Positions 56,658 to 64,000 of a DNA stretch of 64,000 nt are shown piece after piece. This stretch comes from Nereocystis luetkeana (lineage: Eukaryota > Sar > Phaeophyceae > Laminariales > Laminariaceae), in the NCBI GenBank assembly GCA_031213475.1, contig JARUPZ010000013.1:5560739-5624738 (forward strand), written 5' to 3'. Position numbers and translations under genes: made by a program. The notes beneath the pieces are model-generated. The model was not told the origin of the DNA. It searched no databases and saw only the letters and a list, made by a program, of their open reading frames with translations. Positions within the stretch are counted from its first letter, which is position 1. Every line of letters begins with the position of its first letter.

Positions 56658-59600
56658 AGTAACTACTGCTGCTGCTGCTGCTACTACTACGACTACTACT
56701 ACTACTGCTGCTGCTACTACTACTACGACTACTACTACTACTGCTGCTACTACTACTACGACTACTACTACTACTGCTGCTGCTACTACTACTACGACTA
56801 CTACTACTACTACTGCTGCTACTACTACCACTACTACTTCTGGGAAGAAAGGCGGGCGGGAAAACCGAAGTAGGGTTTGCTTTGGGTAGAACCTACCTTA
56901 AGGGCGCGCACGACGTTGGCGTAGCTAGTCTTAGCGGCGTCTGTCCACTGGAAGCCTATTTGGTTCAGCATGCGGATGCGATCCGGGTCGTTCCGTATGT
57001 AGCGGTGCTGCGCCCTTATGTCGAGCACTCTACCCGAGCGGGGGGGCGGAGAGCAGGGGTGTGCGAAGGAGGGGAGAAACAACAAAGTTACGAAAAGTTG
57101 GAAGCAAATTCGAGAGAAGAATAGAAGTTCGAATGAAGCAGTTGTCAATGAGACAGAGCGGTATGTTCTATGAAAATCGACACAAAATGTGATGTGGTGT
57201 TACCCTTACTGTAAGAAACCAATCACGCTCCGCTGGCTTTTGGCAGATACTTTATATGTAGATTCAAGTATGTAGTACGTAGTACTATCAACAATGCTGT
57301 ACGTCAGTACACCCATACAGTGTCACTGCTGTGCGCAAGTAGTGGTTGCTGCACGACAGCGACGGCAAACGAGCAACGGGGACAGAGACGAAAAAAACTA
57401 AAGAAAAGAACGAGAAAACAAGCACCCCATACCATACATACCAAACACACACACTCAGGAACGTCTGCACAANNNNNNNNNNNNNNNNNNNNNNNNNNNN
57501 NNNNNNNNNNNNNNNNNNNNNNNNNNNNNNNNNNNNNNNNNNNNNNNNNNNNNNNNNNNNNNNNNNNNNNNNCCAACCCGACATGCTCCGTCCCGGCATT
57601 TTACGGATGCGAGGAGCTATGGTCATACGACTACGGCCATGCATGATGAGATCGAGTACATCTCTCCTGTCGAGTACACCCCCCCGTCCCCCCCTCCCAC
57701 CCCCTGCCACAACCCCTCTTCCCAAAAACCTCGATGCAAAAACACGCCGCCGTTTCTTTCTCGCTCCTCACCAGCGCGCGACGTCTGCCCTGACGTACAG
57801 GCTCTGGTTCCTCACACCGGCAACCTTGGCGCCCAGCCTCATGCCCTGGCAGCACAGAGGCCACGGCTCCTTCTCTGGCACCACGAAGGAGCTGGGTACC
57901 AGCAGGCTCCCCTGCGGGCAGCGGCACGGGGAACGGCAAAGGCGCCAGGGGGGGGGGGGGCGTACTCCTTGGTTGCTTGCCTTAGAAAAATGGCCATTGA
58001 CCACGCATCCCTTTCGAGACGGAGCACCGTTCCTACTCCTAATAGAGACACCTCCAACAATTGGGCGCTCATTACGCTGTTTCCATATGTTAGATAGAGA
58101 CGTTTTGCTAATCTTAACCCTCTTCCTGTTTGGCCGCCTGCGGCCACCCTCTGTCTCTCAGGATAGCGATCGTTTTCTCTCTAGTGAATAAGTGTGCTAA
58201 ACTCGTCCATGCCACACTCGTCTATTTTCCTTATCTTCTCCTTCAACACGTCCCGTTCCTCCTTGTATATCTCACATTCTCCCACCATGTGACCTCTACT
58301 CTCTACGTATTGCTTCGCCGCGAAAGCACATCTGCAAATATTCTTGCTCCTCCCGGCTACTGGTTTACCTGTTTGCTCTTTCTGGCAGGTCCAGGTCTCC
58401 TGCACGAACTCGCAGTTTCAGCGTTTTCGCCAAGTCCACTGGGCCACGCAAATACGTTTTCATTCCTGTCCCTTCGCTTAACCCCTCCGTATATCTCCAA
58501 GTGCTTCTCATCTTCCAACTTGGTTCTTAGCGCTAGCCGCTCCTTGGTATATGCTATATATACTGTATTTCACTTCTGTCTCGCACCCCCCAAATATATA
58601 TCTGGACAACACCTCCTTTTGGATGTACTTGCCAGGGGGGTGTACTCACTATCATGCACGGACCATAGACTCTCGCATCCCCACAATGCCGGGACGAAGC
58701 ACGTCGGGTTTTCACCTACCAGGCAGGCATTGCTTGCACCAAGCGCGAAGCGCAGTGAGGTGTTGGGCGAGCCGCATGAAGGGCGCCGATAACTGCCCGG
58801 AAACCTCCAATATATCCTTCAGCTTCAGTCGAGCAACCCTTGGACCAACATGAATCAACTAATCGGCAAACCCACCAAACGCCAAGCCAATCATTTTTTT
58901 CAAGCAACCCAACCACCACAACCGACCAAGCAACTAACGAACGACCAACCAATCAATCAACCCAACGAACAACCAACCGATCGACACACCAGCCCATAGC
59001 ATACCGATCGACACCAACATCGATATTAAAAAAAAAAAAAACAGCCAACGCCGACAACCCCACGGTCAACCCCCCCCCCCCCCCCCCATCCCCGTTTCCC
59101 CCTCCAAGAAAAGCAAGACAGAAATGAGGGGTCCGTCAAAAGGTTACTCCACACCCTTGGCATTCCTTTCCGTACCTCGACGTCCCTGTAGGCGAGCAGC
59201 GCCTCCAAAAACAAGTTGTACTCGTTTTGAAGCCTGTTCGCCATCGACGCATTTTTTAAACACCCCCCCCCCGCCCCCAGAGCCAGGCGTGAGCGGCGTC
59301 GGAAATTGATCAGAGATGGCAGTGATGGAGGGAGGGATACGGGTATGGGTATGGGTATGGGTATGAATAAAGGGGGCCGAGGTATGGGCAAGGGGAAAGA
59401 GTATGGGCACGTTACTAGGTCTGGGTATGGGCCAAGCATGGGTGAGGGTATGAGGTAGCCTGCATGGGTGTAAGCAACCTTATGGACACGGGTATGAGGT
59501 AGCTACCTATAGTACTGGGTATGGGTACTGGTACAACTAAGGGCATGGGGAGAAGCACGGGCATGTGCGGGTATGGGTATATGGGTAAAGGTATGGCTAC

Positions 59601-62167
59601 GGACATGTCTACGAGCGAGTGCAAGTACGAGCATGGGTATAGGCGTGGGTATGGGTCTGGAGATGAGCATGGGTTTGGCAATGAGTATGCAGATGGGCCG
59701 GGGCACACGCATGGGTATGGTTATGGGTAGTTGCCCTTCGCCCCCGTGGTCCATTCCGTTTGTCTGGACATAACTCAGAATTCAAGCTGCCGCACTCTCT
59801 GGTGTGTCTTGTGACCAATTCGTCACCGACCCCCCCTCACCCTTCGAGAGGAAGCATCACAACACTCCGTACCTGAATATAGTGACATTTTTTCGTTGAA
59901 TAGTAGTAGACAAACGTTTCTTATATTTAGGCACAGACTGTGGCACGAAAAAAAAAACTATATCTCCCCCGGGCCTGCGAGTGCTGACCCCCCGTCCGAT
60001 TCCTGCCCTAAACGTTTTACACCTGGTGCCGCTGTGGCGTTTCAAGGGGAAAAAAGTACTCGGAACAAGGGTTGCACCATTTTTTAGCCTGCGGTACAGT
60101 AGCGCCCCCTCTACAGTGCCGGTCGAGTGGTGCCGTTTGCCCGTTGTGGTGCCTGTGGAATCGCTTGGTACAGATGGGATTAACCCGTGTGGTATTACGG
60201 GGGGCCATATTAAATAGGACCTACGGTACACCCAAAAACCTACATATTTCGCTATTTTTACCAACAATTTTTGGTCCTATTTACTATGGCCCCCCGCAAG
60301 AGTGTGAGGAGTATATATGGCCGGTTGCCGCTATATATAGTGCCGGTGTTGTTGGCTGGCTCATACATACCCGCACTATGATAGAAAGGAACCACTACTG
60401 CTGTACTGGTATTAACAGAACAAGGGTACGGCCACGCCGAACGTTATCCGTGCCGCCTCGGATGAAGCACCCCCACCGTACCCCCCTGTTGGTCCACTAA
60501 GCACGCACCAGATACATTGTGAGGTGTGCTTTGAACGTTTTCTAGGGGTTACTTCGATTTCCCGGCTTTTAACCTTTCCCCTTTCAAAAAGGGGCCCGCG
60601 GCATGCACGCCGCAGAGCGGTGTGTCAACACCCGGAGCCGCGAAATGCAAGACCACCTCTCGGTATAAAATACCGGAAAACAATATCAACATCCTTGACT
60701 GACACTACTGTAGTAGGTGTGTTGGATGCGGGCAACTTACTGGCGCGTCGCTCAACTCCATCAACTTGCAAAGCTTAACATCGCTCAATAGCGGTCGACC
60801 TGAGAGGTGACCTAAGCAAACATCACTATCCAGGTACACCTCTCTGGAGCTGCAAAAAAGTGATACGGAGGAGAAACTACTATACTGTACATGAAATTCG
60901 AGTGGTGCCGTTTCTTGATGTAAGGAAAAAAACAAGAAGGAGATACCGAAGTGACAACCCAGTGCGCGTAAGCATCGCGCTTGGTGCAAGCAATGCCCGC
61001 CTGGTCGGTCAAAAGCCGACGTGCTCCGTCCCACCATTGTAGGGATGCGAGGGCCTATCTCTGGTCATAGGACTACCGCCATCCATGAACATGAGTACAC
61101 CCCCCCCACACACACAAAATCCCACGAAATAAACGATAAACTCCCACTGTCCCCTCCTCCTTCGGCCCCCGCCGCCGCCGCCGACAACAGCCTCCACCCT
61201 CTCACCCCCCACGCCAACATCTGCCCTCTCACCTTTCCCACACGAAGCCTAGCTCGGCGAGCTCCTCTCTTCTAGACGGTCTGTCCCTGATGTGCTTCTT
61301 CCAAAACTTCATGTTGTACGCCTGCCGCCAGACAGAATCACAGCGAGAGCAAGAAGGAGAGGTCAGGATTATGCAGGGTTGCAGGGCCGAGGGCGGGGGG
61401 GGGTCGAGATAAGGAGGAGAATCGGGATGCGGGGGGGGGGGGGGGGGGAAGGGACGGGGAGGCGGGTTGGGGGGGGGAGGGATAGTAGTCACAGAAGTAG
61501 GAGTAGTAGGAGGGTGGACGGGGGGGGGGGGGGGAGAGTGGGTGAGAAGGGGCTGGCGGAGTAGAAGCAGGAGGCGGGGGGGGTGTACTCGATAGGAGAG
61601 ATGTACTCGATCTCATGCATGGCCGCAGTCGAATGACCATAGACGGGAGGGGAGGGCGGGGGGGGGGGAGGTGCCATTGAGGGGAGGACATTGTGAGTGA
61701 TGAAGAGAATTACGAGGGGGGGGGAGGGGGGCGGGGGGAGGGGGGGGGATGTGAGCGAATATGGTAGGAAGGGGCATAGTAGACGGGGATGGGGGTGGAT
61801 GTACTCATGCTTTGCATCGCCGTAGGGGGTCAGAGGGAGCTGTCACGTGATTTCGCGCCGACTGTATAGATTTGTTTCAACCCTCCCATCCTCGTCGCAA
61901 GCTTAAACTCCCCATCGACATCGGTTCTTCTTCTTTCTGGGAGGTTCCAGTTCCAGACGAGCATCGTCTCAGGGAGGAATATACAAGTCGTGGCCAAAAG
62001 ATGAAAAAAAAAAAATACAAAACTTGACAGTAGCCGCTTCAAGAGGGAGGGGGGCTGTCTTCAGCAAGACTAGCGCGGCCAACCTCGACACGACGACATC
62101 AACTACATACGTACAACCCGTCGGCGACATCGGTTCCTGTCTCTTCTACTGCTGCTTCTACTGCTGC

Positions 62168-62212
<45 letters not shown>

Positions 62213-63612
62213 GGGTATTGCCGTCTGGAGTCTCAAAAAGGAGACAGCTGTTCTGTCAAAAAAGCCGGCAGAAGTAACAACGAGCAAAATAGGCCACTTC
62301 ACACGACCGAACATTCCCAATCGGACCACACCCCGATCCGACCAACCCCCTCGCCCCCCTCCGACAATGCCGCCATTTTCGTTTGGTGATTGGGGTTGGG
62401 GTTGGTGTTGGGGTAGGGGTAGGGGTAGGGGATGGCGTTAGGATGGGGGTTAGGATGGGGGTTAGGGTTGGGGTTGGGGCTGAGGTTTGGGCTGGGGCTG
62501 GGGTCGGGGTTGGGGTTGGTGTTGGCGTAAGGGCTGGGATGGGGGTTGGCGTAGGGGTTGGGGCCGGGGTTGGGGTTGGGGTTGGGGTTGGGGTTGGAGG
62601 TAGGGTAGGGTGATCACAGGGTTGTACTTTAGTACGCGGCGTCGGTCACGGCTGACAGGGCGGGCGAAAAGTCCGTATTTTCGGTCGACCGTGCATGCCC
62701 GTTGTACCGCGGCGCGTGGGCGGCCGAGGCCGGACACGTTCACTCAAACGAACTTGAAGGTGTTTTCAGACCATTGCCCGCAACAAAAAGAACCACCAGA
62801 TCCCGTCCATATCGTCTCCTAAATAATAAAGCAATTAAATAGTTAACACCTCGGATAGATAGATCAGACAGATCATGATCTATCTATCTATCTACACAGA
62901 TCATGATCTATCTATCTATCTACACGTATCGTGATATATCTATCTACACAGGTCATGATCTATCTATTTATCTATCTACAGTAGATGATCTACTTCCTCA
63001 CCTTCCGTTGTGAGAGATTGGGCAGGATCTGTGTAGCAGTAATATTAGTATTAATAATACATATTATACGGCTCCCACCCGGCTACATGAGCTAGATCAT
63101 ACAGATCATGTAGATCATACAAATAATACCAGGTACATATCATGTATATGCTTTGAAACATCTAAATCATCATCAAGTGGGAATGATCTGTCAGATGACC
63201 TGTCCGAGATGTGACTTAACTAATACTGCTGCAGTGTACCACTAATAACTCAATACATTACGGAACCATTGTCACCCACCCATCCCCCCATACTCGTAGT
63301 CTCCACAGGTACCAGGAATGTACCGAAACATAGCAAGCACTCTTCCCCAGTAAACTAAATCAGGGCTACGCTTGTGCTCTCTTCTTGGGGTCTTGCCTTT
63401 TGCCCCAAACGCCACCCCCGGTGCTCCACCAACACCACCGGCGCCGCCGTCGCCACCGCCGCCGCAGCAGCAGCAGCGGCAGGAGCAGTAGGAGCAGCAG
63501 CCTCCCTCCCGCCCCCATCCCGCCTGCCTCCTGCCTCCTGAAACGGTTGGCTTGAGGGCGTGACGTGGTACTTGTGCGTCAGAAGAAGATTTCCGTGCTG
63601 CGCGTGGTACGC
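50327..63612 (-). CDS. Helicase-associated (HA) domain repeat protein, partial
   Basis: Exons in order: 63397-63612, 61233-61321, 59176-59233, 57772-57911, (gap), 56897-57029, 55023-55156, 53930-54002, 52636-52768, 50327-51099. The repeated unit is VP-x-x-FVVP-x-x-x-PWP ... G-x-(R/K)LG-x-x-V-x-x-IR ... Y-(V/I)-(R/K)-x-D-P-x-R-x-x-x-L-x-x-(I/L)GF-x-W, seen at least five times. Phases agree at every junction except across the N gap. The unit resembles the helicase-associated domain family (PF03457 type) that is expanded in stramenopile genomes; it is thought to bind nucleic acid. No helicase motor or other enzyme domain is present here. The C-terminal exon adds a Gln/Pro, Ala, Ser and Gly-rich tail. 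The 5' end lies beyond base 64000. Visible coding length is 1,749 bp. Confidence 0.68.
51569..51712 (+). mobile_element. Family B repeat, partial
   Basis: First of five copies in the last HA intron; short head form. Confidence 0.75.
51717..51790 (+). mobile_element. Family B repeat, head only
   Basis: Full head form (GTACTCGATAGAAGAGATG) that stops at CCATAGA before another G run. Confidence 0.75.
51795..51862 (+). mobile_element. Family C repeat, fragment
   Basis: GTACTGATTTGTTGTTTGCC to CCCTTTCGATATGG, sandwiched between family B heads. Confidence 0.7.
51866..51928 (+). mobile_element. Family B repeat, head only
   Basis: Head to CCCTCGCATC; follows a family C fragment. Confidence 0.7.
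52086..52154 (+). mobile_element. Family B repeat, head only
   Basis: Full head form ending near GTCGTATGAC, just before the next copy. Confidence 0.75.
52164..52386 (+). mobile_element. Family B repeat, near full length
   Basis: Runs from a G run and CACTCATTATCATGC to GAACCGCTTCTGAGGCGG and GATGACAGC. Confidence 0.8.
53359..53468 (-). mobile_element. Family A MITE, copy 12
   Basis: In the HA gene intron between 52769 and 53929; reverse orientation, lightly diverged. Confidence 0.85.
53789..53897 (+). mobile_element. Family A MITE, copy 13
   Basis: Ends about 33 bp downstream of the donor of HA exon 53930-54002; the right end is CGAAATA. Confidence 0.8.
53930..55156 (-). CDS. HA gene exons (one full HA repeat)
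   Basis: Exon 55023-55156 follows a poly-T tract (TTTTCAAG acceptor) and reads [20 protein letters not shown], then [16 protein letters not shown]. Exon 53930-54002 (acceptor CCTACGCAG) adds [20 protein letters not shown], ending CGG|GTACGG. Together they make one complete repeat in phase. Confidence 0.7.
54503..54609 (+). mobile_element. Family A MITE, copy 14
   Basis: A diverged copy with a decayed left end (AACGGGGACTTTAG). Confidence 0.7.
54913..54990 (-). mobile_element. Family B repeat, fragment
   Basis: Reverse fragment of the CGGTATTGTAGGGACGC block in an HA intron, 33 bp past the exon donor at 55023. Confidence 0.65.
55385..55575. repeat. Direct duplication, about 114 bp
   Basis: Two copies of a segment with AGCACCATTCGAGA and CGACCAACCGCGG. 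In an HA intron. Confidence 0.75.
55796..55905 (+). mobile_element. Family A MITE, copy 15
   Basis: Inserted in an ACT-rich stretch; carries the AATAAATAGGACC variant. Confidence 0.85.
56189..56298 (+). mobile_element. Family A MITE, copy 16
   Basis: Its right TA is also the left TA of copy 17, so the two are nested at the target site. Confidence 0.85.
56297..56406 (-). mobile_element. Family A MITE, copy 17
   Basis: In reverse orientation, abutting copy 16; a long TAC trinucleotide tract follows about 95 bp downstream. Confidence 0.8.
56500..56838. repeat. TAC trinucleotide tract, 340 bp
   Basis: TAC/ACT repeats with scattered TGC and ACG variants in a higher-order pattern. It yields false poly-Thr and poly-Val frames. 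Confidence 0.95.
56897..57029 (-). CDS. HA gene exon after the assembly gap
   Basis: It reads [30 protein letters not shown] and [10 protein letters not shown], ending AAG|GTAGGT in phase 0. Two acceptors are possible (GGGTAG at 57030 or GTAGAG at 57028). Joined directly to the exon at 57772, the first would give a TGA codon and the second does not match the phase, which again points to a missing exon between them. Confidence 0.65.
57473..57572. other. Assembly gap of exactly 100 N
   Basis: A run of 100 N, the usual placeholder for a gap of unknown size. It sits inside the HA gene between exons that each carry half of a different repeat, and directly abuts a family B copy at 57573, a likely cause of the break. 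Confidence 0.95.
57573..57686 (-). mobile_element. Family B repeat at the gap edge
   Basis: Reverse copy cut by the N gap on its left side and ending in C runs on its right. Confidence 0.8.
57772..59233 (-). CDS. HA gene exons before the assembly gap
   Basis: Exon 59176-59233 is 58 bp and reads [20 protein letters not shown] after joining the AG of the previous exon. Exon 57772-57911 (acceptor GCTGCCCGCAG) reads [19 protein letters not shown] and [19 protein letters not shown], then stops at CTG|GTGAGG. Its repeat is cut half way, and the next seen exon starts another half repeat. The missing piece is therefore expected in or near the N gap. Confidence 0.65.
57948..58080 (+). mobile_element. 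Family C repeat
   Basis: On the minus strand its poly-C end falls about 36 bp before the acceptor of the HA exon 57772-57911. Confidence 0.8.
58636..58788 (+). mobile_element. Family B repeat, partial
   Basis: Short head form through the GCGAAGCGCAGTGAGGTG part, in an HA intron. Confidence 0.8.
59335..59735. repeat. GGGTATGGGTATG degenerate array
   Basis: A GGTATG hexamer array of about 400 bp beside HA exon 59176-59233, strongly purine-strand biased. Confidence 0.85.
60193..60302 (-). mobile_element. Family A MITE, copy 18
   Basis: Reverse orientation in an HA intron; the right end has decayed to CCCCCGCAA. Confidence 0.8.
60964..61108 (-). mobile_element. Family B repeat, partial
   Basis: Reverse copy with a C run at its end, about 125 bp before the donor of HA exon 61233-61321 as plotted on the plus strand. 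Confidence 0.75.
61233..63612 (-). CDS. HA gene, first two visible exons (GC-AG intron)
   Basis: Exon 63397-63612 (acceptor TTCGTCCGTCAG) reads [20 protein letters not shown], an Ala-rich insert, then GWRLGQK. Exon 61233-61321 (acceptor TCTGGCGGCAG) continues [20 protein letters not shown] and LAELGFVWE, ending AAAG|GTGAGA. The join in phase 0 needs a GC donor (AAAAG|GCAAGA) at 63396-63395, because no GT lies in place. The first exon begins mid-repeat, so at least one earlier exon lies outside the window. Confidence 0.65.
61577..61648 (+). mobile_element. Family B repeat, head only
   Basis: Full head form between long G runs in the GC-AG intron of the HA gene. Confidence 0.75.
62158..62212. 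repeat. CTG trinucleotide tract
   Basis: Fourteen or more CTG units with CTTCTACTGCTG before them; intron of the HA gene. Confidence 0.95.
62384..62608. repeat. GGGGTT/GGGGTAG array
   Basis: 225 bp of G-rich hexamers with many runs of 3-4 G, compatible with G-quadruplex formation; telomere-like but not a clean TTAGGG array. Confidence 0.85.
62855..63000. repeat. ATCTATCTATCTACACAGATCATG array
   Basis: About four irregular units of 24-40 bp with GATCATGATC palindromes. Confidence 0.8.
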
Positions 63613-64000
63613 CTGACGGACGAATGGACGGCATCGACACAACACGTGAGGGAACAGCATATAGGCATGCGGGCGAGCACACGGAAAACAAAAAGGAAAA
63701 AAGTTACCGACTATGTACACTCCTTCCCAAAATTCGGAATGAGAAACAAACCAGAATGGCGACATTTCTGGACCCGGTCGGGTTTGAAAAAAAACGTACC
63801 TGGTTGTACGTTTTTATAATTATCTATACTTGCATTTCAGTACGTGAGTTTACTTGGTTTTAGTATAACCCCCTGGCCCGAAACTCCAGGTAGCCCGGAA
63901 GTACGTAGCAATAGCAAGAACAATTACATGCGTACGGAGGTAGCCACACGAACGACATACGGACGGACGACAAAGGATACGAAGTGCTGTAGATATGTAG

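Noticed and set aside
56257-56889. 210-codon plus-strand frame (poly-Thr) and its poly-Val antisense
   Set aside because: It is produced entirely by the TAC trinucleotide tract and a MITE pair; no splice or domain support.
8150-63000. Regularly spaced repeats as a CRISPR array
   Set aside because: The arrays are simple satellites without unique spacers, in an intron-rich eukaryotic context.

Overview
The window is nuclear DNA of an intron-rich eukaryote with GC-rich exons. The gene types (a huge organelle-type PPR protein, a helicase-associated-domain repeat protein, an NHL propeller protein), the short C/T-rich tracts before splice acceptors, and the many microsatellites and small non-autonomous transposons fit a stramenopile, most likely a brown alga. 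That is an inference from style; no species can be named from sequence alone. There is no bacterial-style gene, CRISPR array, rRNA gene or intact tRNA gene.

Three spliced genes fill the window, and I rebuilt each by matching splice sites, reading phase and protein family. (1) Minus strand, 88-21625: a 13-exon NHL-repeat (beta-propeller) protein of 944 aa, or 874 aa if it starts at the next ATG. (2) Plus strand, 21358-44130: a 16-exon pentatricopeptide-repeat (PPR) protein of about 2,226-2,256 aa with roughly 25 PPR motifs broken up by long low-complexity inserts. Genes 1 and 2 are head to head; their first exons may overlap on opposite strands. (3) Minus strand, 50327 to beyond 63612: a protein with at least five helicase-associated (HA) type repeats. 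Its 5' end lies past the right edge, and at least one exon is probably lost in a 100-N assembly gap (57473-57572). Genes 2 and 3 converge on a 6.2 kb intergenic stretch (44131-50326) with no recognisable gene.

Introns and intergenic DNA are packed with short repeats. Family A is a 108-122 bp palindromic MITE with TA target duplications (18 copies). Families B and C share a poly-G + GTACT head (poly-C tail when reversed; 21 and 7 copies). Family D is a second MITE-like palindrome (about 5 copies). There is also a tRNA-like element, a 90-bp satellite, telomere-like G-rich arrays, and many di-, tri- and pentanucleotide tracts. Several B and C copies lie with their poly-C ends just 5' of splice acceptors of the PPR and HA genes.

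The three genes are unrelated in family, but all three proteins are built from repeats. The PPR protein would be expected to bind organellar RNA, the HA protein a nucleic acid, and the NHL protein other proteins or ligands, possibly outside the cell. Nothing in the sequence shows that they act together.
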